Below are positions 1 to 5,326 of a stretch of DNA of 5,326 nucleotides, piece after piece; positions within the stretch are counted from its first letter, which is position 1; each line of letters opens with the position of its first letter. The stretch is from Spirochaetales bacterium. GTDB lineage: Bacteria > Spirochaetota > Spirochaetia > DSM-27196 > SLST01. The notes beneath the pieces are model-generated. The model worked only from the letters and a program-made list of their open reading frames with translations. It was not told where the DNA came from and did no database searches. The stretch covers positions 1 to 5,326 of the forward strand of contig SLST01000527.1 in NCBI GenBank assembly GCA_007130265.1. Direction: 5' to 3'. The position numbers and the translations under genes were made by a program.

Positions 1-1
1 C

Positions 2-1120
2 ATCAAGTGCATGTCGGGAGTTCTCAACGGCGATACGGACCTTTACAATGTGCGCGAGCAGAAGAAGGATCGTGCAGGCAAGCTCTACACGGCGGTCGGC
101 AAGAAGCTCGAAGAGATAACGGACGTCGTCGCCGGAGACATCGGAGTCATGTCGAAGGTTGCCACCGCTCAGACCAACGACACATACGCAACGCCGGACA
201 ATCCGGTCAGCTATCGTGCGCTCCAGCTTCCGCAGCCGGTCTATTCGGTCGCAATCGAGGCGGTGAACCGCAAGGACGAGGACAAGCTTGCCCAGATGAT
301 CTCTCGCATAACCGACGAGGACAAGACCTTCGTGGTGCGCTACAACCCGGAAACCAAGGAAACAGTGGCCAGTGGGATGGGCGAACTGCACCTCAATCTC
401 ATCCTGGACAAGATCCGGGAAACACAGAAGATCGAAATCAGCACACGTGTTCCCAAGGTCGCCTACCGGGAGACAATCACGTCCGGTGCTGAGGCCGAGT
501 ACACTCACAAGAAGCAGTCCGGTGGGCATGGCCAGTACGGGCGTGTGGTGATCAAGATCCGGTCGCTCGAGCGTGGCGAGCAGTACGCCTTCGAGAATCT
601 CATCAAGGGTCAGGCGGTGAGCAAAGGGTATGTGCCCGGGATCGAGAAGGGACTGCACGAGGCAATGGAATCCGGCGTGCTCGCCGGGTATCCGGTGGTC
701 GACGTCGGCATCGAGCTTCTCGACGGAAAGGAGCACCCCGTCGACTCTTCGGAAATGGCGTTCAAGCTTGCCGCTCGCGGTGCGCTTCGCGACGCGATGT
801 CCAAGTCCAAACCGACTCTGCTCGAGCCGATCATGAATCTGAATGTCTTCATCGAGGAGCAGTACCTTGGAGACGTGCTCGGCGACCTGTCGGGTCGACG
901 CGGTCGCGTTCTCGGTCAGGAACAGCTCGGCGGCGGTATTATCGAGATCAAGGCGCAGGTTCCTCAAGCCGAACTGCTGCGGTATGCGATCGATCTTCGC
1001 TCGATTACCTCTGGAACCGGCGGTTTCGAGCTGGAGTTCGATCACTACAGCCCAATATCAGGCAAGATTGCCGACGACGTGATCGCGGCCGCGAAGGCTG
1101 CCCAGGAAGCGGAGGAGTAA
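2..1120 (+). CDS. fusA: Elongation factor G-like translational GTPase, C-terminal part (5' end outside window)
   Basis: EF-G moves tRNAs and mRNA through the ribosome using GTP; some paralogues act only in ribosome recycling. The frame is open from base 2, so the G domain and start lie upstream; about 372 residues remain of a family usually near 690. Counting from the Met at 11: residues 1-65 are the end of domain II (SGVLNGDTDLYN, then AGDIG). Domain III spans about 75-140 with GMGELHLNLILDKI at 122-135. Domain IV starts at HKKQSGGHGQYG (166-177) and carries EHPVDSSEMAFKLAA (241-255), whose His242 matches the tip histidine (His583 in E. coli). Domain V (about 275-350) ends in SITSGTGGFELEFDHY. 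The usual SGGRGQYG reads SGGHGQYG here. The C terminus resembles EF-G-2-type paralogues, so this may be a second EF-G rather than the main factor. The family is certain; the symbol is provisional. It ends TAA, 7 bp from the convergent trmB stop. Confidence 0.93.
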   Translation: MKCMSGVLNGDTDLYNVREQKKDRAGKLYTAVGKKLEEITDVVAGDIGVMSKVATAQTNDTYATPDNPVSYRALQLPQPVYSVAIEAVNRKDEDKLAQMISRITDEDKTFVVRYNPETKETVASGMGELHLNLILDKIRETQKIEISTRVPKVAYRETITSGAEAEYTHKKQSGGHGQYGRVVIKIRSLERGEQYAFENLIKGQAVSKGYVPGIEKGLHEAMESGVLAGYPVVDVGIELLDGKEHPVDSSEMAFKLAARGALRDAMSKSKPTLLEPIMNLNVFIEEQYLGDVLGDLSGRRGRVLGQEQLGGGIIEIKAQVPQAELLRYAIDLRSITSGTGGFELEFDHYSPISGKIADDVIAAAKAAQEAEE

Positions 1121-1122
1121 GG

Positions 1123-1135
1123 CGGGCTCAGCCCG
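1123..1135. terminator. Short GC hairpin at the convergent gene ends (weak terminator candidate)
   Basis: CGGGC (1123-1127) pairs with GCCCG (1131-1135) around a TCA loop, which is the reverse complement of the trmB stop codon. The 5-bp, all-GC stem lies in the 7-bp gap between the EF-G and trmB stops and could act in both directions. Neither strand has a T-run after it, so it is not a canonical intrinsic terminator and may be chance in GC-rich DNA. Confidence 0.2.
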
Positions 1136-1814
1136 AGCGTACGTAGTAGAGCTCGAGAATCGGCCGATCGGCGCGAAGGCCCTTTCGCTCGAAGGCCGTC
1201 GGGGGCCGCCACGGCTGTGGCGGTGCGAATCCGTCGTACCGGTTGCGCAGCGCCTCCGTCGCGTCAAGCACCTCCATCGCGGCAAGAGCGTACTCCCGCC
1301 AGTCGGTGACCATGTAGAGGTATCCGTTCGGCTCGAGTCGGCGGGCCATCAGCCGCGTGAGCGCCGGCCGAACGATGCGACGCTTATGGTGGCGCTTCTT
1401 GGGCCATGGGTCGGGAAAAAAGAGATGGATGCCGGCGAGGGACTCATCCGGGATCATCTGCTCGAGCACGAGAATCGCGTCGTCGTGGATGATCCGCACG
1501 TTGTCGAGTCCGCGGTCGTCGATGCGTGAAAGCAGCTTGCCTACGCCGGGCTTGTAGACCTCGACGCCGAGATAGTTGACCCGTGGCGTTGCCGCTGCGA
1601 CCTCGGCGGTGGCGTGCCCCATCCCGAATCCAATCTCGAGCACGACGGGACTCTGCTGATGCTCGAAAAACGACGCCGGATCGACGGGGGAGCTCGTTCT
1701 CTCGATGCAGTAAGCTCCGTAGAGCCTCTCGTATGACTGACGCTGGTGCTCGCTCATGCGGGTGGCACGTTTGACATAGCTCTTGATGTGGTCGCGGTCG
1801 CGGTATTCGCTCAT
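1128..1814 (-). CDS. trmB: tRNA (guanine-N7-)-methyltransferase TrmB
   Basis: This SAM-dependent cytoplasmic enzyme methylates N7 of guanine 46 in the tRNA variable loop. The 228-residue product is a normal length for bacterial TrmB. The N-terminal segment IKSYVKRATRMSEHQRQSYE (10-29) matches the family's leader. SAM-binding motif I is VVLEIGFGMGHATAEVA (57-73), followed by YLGVEVYKPGVGKLL (81-95). The diagnostic FFPDPWPKKRHHKRR is at 132-146, TDWREYA at 170-176, and the C-terminal TAFERKGLRADRPI at 206-219. The frame stays open upstream for 69 more codons, but that part lies inside the ptsP C-terminal coding region and has no TrmB similarity, so the ATG at 1814 is chosen. No strong Shine-Dalgarno precedes it (only GGA triplets). 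The ATG overlaps the ptsP stop, so translation probably relies on ribosomes finishing ptsP. It ends TGA, facing the EF-G gene. Confidence 0.96.
   Translation of the reverse strand: MSEYRDRDHIKSYVKRATRMSEHQRQSYERLYGAYCIERTSSPVDPASFFEHQQSPVVLEIGFGMGHATAEVAAATPRVNYLGVEVYKPGVGKLLSRIDDRGLDNVRIIHDDAILVLEQMIPDESLAGIHLFFPDPWPKKRHHKRRIVRPALTRLMARRLEPNGYLYMVTDWREYALAAMEVLDATEALRNRYDGFAPPQPWRPPTAFERKGLRADRPILELYYVRSG
1811..1814 (-). other. ATGA stop-start overlap joining ptsP and trmB
   Basis: On the minus strand the four bases ATGA hold the trmB start (ATG, 1814-1812) and the ptsP stop (TGA, 1813-1811). Such overlaps usually allow termination-reinitiation, giving linked expression. The lack of a strong Shine-Dalgarno before trmB fits this. 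The overlap is seen directly; coupling is inferred. Confidence 0.85.
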
Positions 1815-4057
1815 AGTCCGGATTCCGCGATCAGGTGCTGAACAGCCCCAACAGACGGTTGTCGCAGGAGCCTGGCCGAGAATGCTCGCGACTCTGCTTC
1901 GGTAACGGTGCAGATCTCCTCCCTGATGCGCGAAAGCCTTGCAGGATCGGCGCTGATGCTCCGCAATCCGCACCCGATGAGAAACCGTATCATCAAGGGA
2001 GACGAACCTATCTCGCCGCACATCGAGACCCCTGTGCCATGCCGCCTGGCGGCCTCGATGACGCGGGAAAGCGCACGAAGAACCGCCGGGTGGTACGGAT
2101 TGTAGAGTCGCTCGACTTGCTCGTTCGACCGGTCGACGGCCAGCAGGTACATCACCAGATCGTTCGATCCAATGCTCAGAAAGTCGGCCTCACTGGCGAA
2201 CTCCTCGCAGCACTCAACAGCGCTCGGGAGTTCGATCATGACGCCGAGCTTAGGGTTCGGGTGGTGTTCGAGGCCTTCATCGGCGAGATCGGCGGACACG
2301 GCGCGAATCCGCTCGCGGGCATGGAAGAACTCGTCGAGGGAGGCAACCATGGGAAAGAGCACTCGCAGATCACGATCGGCCCCGGCCCGCAGCATCGCTC
2401 TCAGTTGATCGTCGAAGAGTTCCGGATGAGCGAGACTGAACCGGATGCCGCGCAGACCGAGGAACGGATTGCTTTCCTGGTACTCGGGGTCGCCGAACAG
2501 CTTGTCACCACCAATGTCGAGTGTCCGCAGTACAACCGGCCCCCCTTCCACACGCTCTACGATACGGCGGTAGATGCGGTACTGTTCGGCTTCGGACGGG
2601 AAGTCGTTGCGGACGAGGAAGGGAAACTCGCTTCGGTAGAGGCCGATTCCCATCGCCCCGGCGCGCACGGCGAGATCGACATCGTGCAGAATGTTGACAT
2701 TGGCGAGCAACTCGATCGCGACTCCGTCAGCAGTAGGCGCGGCCGATGGAGCGTGCTTCGGCCGGTCTGTCCGGCGTGCCTCCTGAGTCGTTCGAAACTG
2801 GTCGAGAAGCGTCTGATGCGGATTGCGGTGGATGATGCCCTCATACGCGTCGACTGCGACGAGCTCGCCCTCAGGCAGCTCGTCTTCCCGCCTCGCCCGC
2901 AGGAGCACCGAAGGTATCTCGAGGCTCCTCGCGAGGATCGTGAGGTGGGCGGTGTTGCCTGCGCCGGTGAGGATCAGGCCCTCGGCGTGCTGCGCGGCGA
3001 GCCGCACGAGATCCGACGGGTACATCTCATGGGCAATAACGATGCGTTCGCGTAAGTCGCCGTGTTCCTCTTCACCGCCCCGGAGATTGCGCACCAGACG
3101 TTGCCCGAGGTCCCGGATGTCGTGGGTCTTCTCCCTGGTCCGCGGGTTGCTGCTTGCGGCGAGCAGATCCGCGTAGCGGCCTACGACCTGCCGAATCGAT
3201 CCATGGGCGGTGGCCCCGGCCTGTATCAGGCGCAGCATCTCACCGGAAAACTCTTCGTCGCGCAGCATCAACAGATGCGAAGAGAAGATCAGGTTCGCGA
3301 GATCCGATATCCGCTCGTCCAAATCCCGATGAATCGCCTCGAGCTGGGCGTCGGTACGTTCGAGCGCCGCACGAAACGCTGTTTCCTGATCCTCGTGATC
3401 TGACGAGGACTGCTCATCAAGGAGGTCACGCGCGCGGAGGTGTACAATGCGTCCGACAGCGATCCCTTCGCTCGCAACCTGGCATCGAATCGACTCGGAT
3501 CGATCCGCCGCTGGAATCTCGCCGCCGCTGGAGTGTCCATGCAGCTCCATGAGCATCTCGACGTTTTCGAGTGTCGCCGCAAGCTGGCCGGCGATTGTCT
3601 GAAGCGCACGCGTATCATGCCGGGTGAACTGATCCGGCCGACGATGCTGTACCACCAGGGCGCCTATCCGGTTCAGACCATGCCGGATAGGTACGGCGAG
3701 GAAGCTCTGGTACTCTTCCTCACGCGTATTCGGGATGAACTTATACCTCGGGTTTCGCGAAGCATGGGCCTCTCTGATTGGACGCAATTCTTTGACCGCG
3801 GTACCCGTGATGCCTTCTCCAAGACCCAGGTGCACCCTGCCGACCGCATCGGGATCGAGCCCGCGACTCGCTCTGAGCACGAGGCGCTGCGTGCTCTCGT
3901 CGAGGAGGTAGACGCTGCAGACATCGCTTTCCATGTGTTCTGCGATGCGATCGACGACGTCCTGCAGAAAGCCGTCTATATTCGTCCGCTTTCCGAACAG
4001 GCTCGAAAGCTCCGAGATGCTCCACACCAGTTCGATGTTGTCCCTGCGTACCGCCAT
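1811..4057 (-). CDS. ptsP: PEP-protein phosphotransferase with GAF domain (enzyme I-Ntr, PtsP)
   Basis: EI-Ntr autophosphorylates from phosphoenolpyruvate and passes phosphate to NPr/HPr and on to EIIA-Ntr, a regulatory cascade tied to nitrogen, carbon and potassium status. The 748 residues match the family length. A GAF domain spans about 25-167 (CSVYLLDE at 47-54, LGEGITG at 79-85, FLAVPI at 119-124). The enzyme I N-terminal domain covers about 195-330. The phosphohistidine domain holds GNTAHLTILARSLEIPS (367-383) with His371 as predicted phosphoacceptor. The PEP-binding barrel (about 440-720) keeps Arg475 in IGLYRSEF, Arg511 in RTLDIGGDK, Glu609 in MIELPS, Asn632-Asp633 in GSNDL, Arg643 in AVDRSN and Cys680 in MCGE. 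All expected catalytic residues are present, so it should be active. Flanking positions differ from common consensus (TAH, SNDLVMY, CGEIGSS). The ATG is the first possible: an in-frame TAG lies 3 codons upstream. Its Shine-Dalgarno is poor. A basic, proline-containing linker (about 424-442) joins the two halves. Confidence 0.96.
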   Translation of the reverse strand: MAVRRDNIELVWSISELSSLFGKRTNIDGFLQDVVDRIAEHMESDVCSVYLLDESTQRLVLRASRGLDPDAVGRVHLGLGEGITGTAVKELRPIREAHASRNPRYKFIPNTREEEYQSFLAVPIRHGLNRIGALVVQHRRPDQFTRHDTRALQTIAGQLAATLENVEMLMELHGHSSGGEIPAADRSESIRCQVASEGIAVGRIVHLRARDLLDEQSSSDHEDQETAFRAALERTDAQLEAIHRDLDERISDLANLIFSSHLLMLRDEEFSGEMLRLIQAGATAHGSIRQVVGRYADLLAASSNPRTREKTHDIRDLGQRLVRNLRGGEEEHGDLRERIVIAHEMYPSDLVRLAAQHAEGLILTGAGNTAHLTILARSLEIPSVLLRARREDELPEGELVAVDAYEGIIHRNPHQTLLDQFRTTQEARRTDRPKHAPSAAPTADGVAIELLANVNILHDVDLAVRAGAMGIGLYRSEFPFLVRNDFPSEAEQYRIYRRIVERVEGGPVVLRTLDIGGDKLFGDPEYQESNPFLGLRGIRFSLAHPELFDDQLRAMLRAGADRDLRVLFPMVASLDEFFHARERIRAVSADLADEGLEHHPNPKLGVMIELPSAVECCEEFASEADFLSIGSNDLVMYLLAVDRSNEQVERLYNPYHPAVLRALSRVIEAARRHGTGVSMCGEIGSSPLMIRFLIGCGLRSISADPARLSRIREEICTVTEAESRAFSARLLRQPSVGAVQHLIAESGL
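3663..3691. repeat. Perfect 9-bp inverted repeat inside ptsP
   Basis: CCTATCCGG (3663-3671) and CCGGATAGG (3683-3691) are exact reverse complements with an 11-nt loop, so ptsP mRNA could form a hairpin here. The repeat lies in codons for PIRHGLNRIG in the GAF domain, just after the conserved FLAV. There is no T-tract. A single 9-bp repeat is near what chance gives in a GC-rich window of this size. Confidence 0.35.
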
Positions 4058-4060
4058 CGG

Positions 4061-4066
4061 ATTATA
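4061..4066 (-). promoter_or_regulatory. TATAAT box in the mfd-ptsP gap (weak promoter candidate)
   Basis: The minus strand reads TATAAT three bases before the ptsP ATG, a perfect match to the sigma-70 -10 consensus in an otherwise GC-rich region. No TTGACA-like -35 lies 16-18 bp upstream (the site reads CCTCGT), and there is no TG extension. Normal spacing would put the transcription start about at the end of the ATG, which does not suit even a leaderless ptsP message. Chance or a decayed promoter is as likely as a working one. Confidence 0.15.
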
Positions 4067-4076
4067 CTACCACGTC

Positions 4077-5326
4077 TCAGGCTACGAGGGTCGATAATCG
4101 TCCTCGGATGAACTCGCTCTTCTCCTTCAGACCAATGCCCTCGGTATCCATGATGAGTACCGCCGGCCTCTTCGGATCGAGCTTCACCTTCCCTCCGGAG
4201 CTCTGGATCAGTGACACGACCCGATCGGCGCTGATCTTCGCAACCCGTCCGAACTCTACCTCGAGCAGCCCCCGTCGTTCCCGCAGGCTTACGACGTGCA
4301 GCTTGCGGCAGAGCACGCGAATCTCGGCGAGCGAGAGGAGACTATGGACCTCATCCGGGAGAGGCCCGAAACGGTCCTGCAGCTCGCCGGCGACGCTCTC
4401 GAGCTCCTGCTCGGTCGTAATCGCCGCGATCCTCTTATACACCTCCATCTTCTCAGCCGGCTGCGAGACGTAGGAATCGGGGATATAGCCGGAGTACTCG
4501 AGCTCGAGGTACACGTCCTCCTCCTGCGGCTCGCCCTCTTCGTCGAGGCGTCTGATCGCCTCGTCGAGTAGTCTCAGGTAGAGATCGAATCCCACCGAAA
4601 GAATGTCTCCGCTCTGTTCGCGCCCGAGCAGATTGCCCGCGCCTCGGACTTCGAGATCCTTGAGCGCGATCTTGAATCCACTGCCGAGCTCGGTGAAATC
4701 GCTGATGATCTGCAGTCGCTTCATCGCGATCTCGCTCAGTACCCGTTGGTCCGGGTACAACAGGTATGCGTACGCCAGGCGGCCGCTTCGGCCGACACGA
4801 CCGCGAAGCTGATAGAGCTGGCTGATGCCGTACATGTCGGCGCGATCGATGATGATCGTGTTTACGTTTGGGATATCGATTCCGTTCTCGATAATCGTTG
4901 TGGACACGAGCACCTGGAATCCCCCGTGCACAAACCGGTGCATGATGTCCTCGAGCTCCTTCGAGCTCATCTGACCGTGTGCCGAGTCAACCATGATGTC
5001 AGGCAGAAGGTCCTGGAGAAAGCCGACGACATTGTTGAGCGTCTCGACGCGATTGTGCAGGAAGAACACCTGCCCGCCCCGCTCGACCTCGTTGCGGATC
5101 GCGGTCGCGACCACGTCGTCGTTGAACTCCTGGATCATCGTCTGGATGGGGAGACGGTTGTGCGGCGGCGTCTTGATGATCGACATGTCACGTATCTTCA
5201 GCAACGACATGTGCAGCGTGCGCGGGATAGGGGTTGCCGTCATTGTCAGCGAGTCAATGGAAGTCTTGAGCTCTTTCAGCCGCTCCTTGTCCTTTACCCC
5301 GAAACGCTGTTCTTCATCGATGACGA
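4077..5326 (-). CDS. mfd: Transcription-repair coupling factor Mfd, C-terminal part (5' end outside window)
   Basis: Mfd is a DNA translocase that displaces RNA polymerase stalled at lesions and recruits UvrA for nucleotide excision repair. The frame is open to the window edge; about 415 of an expected 1,100-1,200 residues are present, lacking the UvrB-like and polymerase-binding domains and helicase motif I. Counting from the first whole codon (5324): Walker B-type IDEEQRFGV at 2-10, motif III TATPIPRTL at 29-37, FFLHNRVETL near 87-96, motif V STTIIENGIDIPNVN at 141-155, and motif VI QLRGRVGRSG at 172-181. The translocation-associated stretch up to EVRGAGNLLGREQSG follows (about 225-239), then the C-terminal TRCF (D7) domain at about 270-365. 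RecG shares the motor but lacks this C-terminal domain, so Mfd is clear. Motif wording suggests Spirochaetes. The gene ends TGA 19 bp before ptsP, which fits one operon. Confidence 0.96.
   Translation of the reverse strand, partial: VIDEEQRFGVKDKERLKELKTSIDSLTMTATPIPRTLHMSLLKIRDMSIIKTPPHNRLPIQTMIQEFNDDVVATAIRNEVERGGQVFFLHNRVETLNNVVGFLQDLLPDIMVDSAHGQMSSKELEDIMHRFVHGGFQVLVSTTIIENGIDIPNVNTIIIDRADMYGISQLYQLRGRVGRSGRLAYAYLLYPDQRVLSEIAMKRLQIISDFTELGSGFKIALKDLEVRGAGNLLGREQSGDILSVGFDLYLRLLDEAIRRLDEEGEPQEEDVYLELEYSGYIPDSYVSQPAEKMEVYKRIAAITTEQELESVAGELQDRFGPLPDEVHSLLSLAEIRVLCRKLHVVSLRERRGLLEVEFGRVAKISADRVVSLIQSSGGKVKLDPKRPAVLIMDTEGIGLKEKSEFIRGRLSTLVA

Noticed and set aside
7..492. A 161-codon plus-strand frame overlapping the EF-G gene
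   Set aside because: It is an out-of-frame shadow of the EF-G coding sequence, arginine- and glycine-rich with no domain.
1815..2021. A 69-codon N-terminal extension of trmB to an upstream ATG
   Set aside because: It overlaps the conserved ptsP C terminus including Cys680, shows no TrmB similarity, and would make the protein much longer than the family. The ATG at 1814 gives the normal N terminus.
1835..3055. A 406-codon open frame on the plus strand, antisense to ptsP
   Set aside because: It lies wholly opposite a gene with clear motifs. Its translation has no recognisable domain, and long antisense frames are common opposite GC-rich genes with strong third-position bias.
3440..4111. A 223-codon plus-strand open frame opposite the GAF end of ptsP, extending past the mfd stop
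   Set aside because: No recognisable domain; it is a mirror of ptsP codon bias and crosses the mfd-ptsP junction with no sign of its own promoter or ribosome site.
4497..4508. Perfect 12-bp palindrome CTCGAGCTCGAG inside mfd
   Set aside because: It encodes Leu-Glu-Leu-Glu with this genome's preferred CTC and GAG codons, so the palindrome follows from codon choice. It is not flanked by further symmetry.
4077..5326. RecG helicase as an alternative identity for the right-hand gene
   Set aside because: RecG shares the motor motifs, but the region after motif VI continues into the Mfd-specific TRCF/D7 domain, with RFGPLPDEV near the expected place.

Overview
The window is a gene-dense stretch of GC-rich bacterial chromosome with four protein-coding genes and almost no intergenic DNA. 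Two of the genes run off the window edges. From the left, a plus-strand gene encodes the C-terminal half of an elongation factor G (EF-G-like GTPase, ending at 1120). Facing it on the minus strand is a tightly packed cluster read right to left: mfd (C-terminal part, entering at 5326 and ending at 4077), ptsP (4057 to 1811) and trmB (1814 to 1128). The EF-G and trmB stop codons are 7 bp apart, mfd and ptsP are separated by 19 bp, and ptsP and trmB overlap by 4 bp (ATGA).

The organism is a bacterium with the GAF-domain (nitrogen-type) enzyme I of the phosphotransferase system. The wording of the Mfd helicase motifs (STTIIENGIDIPNVN, then DRADMYGISQLYQLRGRVGRSG) and the EF-G-2-like C terminus remind me most of Spirochaetes. 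That is recollection of family sequences, not a computed placement, and a deltaproteobacterial-type or other lineage is not excluded.

The minus-strand cluster looks like one transcription unit. Mfd removes stalled RNA polymerase and couples transcription to nucleotide excision repair. PtsP is the PEP-dependent entry enzyme of the regulatory (nitrogen) phosphotransferase chain, with an N-terminal GAF sensor domain. TrmB makes 7-methylguanosine in the variable loop of tRNAs. They share no pathway, so the grouping is probably ordinary housekeeping packing, but the 4-bp overlap should couple translation of trmB to that of ptsP. The phosphate acceptor (NPr/HPr) and EIIA-Ntr partners of PtsP are not in the window.

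There is no rRNA, tRNA, CRISPR array, insertion sequence or phage gene here, and no non-coding gap of even 50 bp. I looked for an undescribed system and do not see one. The points worth a second look are modest: substitutions near the PtsP active-site motifs, the class of the EF-G paralogue, the coupled ptsP-trmB junction, a TATAAT box in the mfd-ptsP gap, and a 9-bp inverted repeat inside ptsP.
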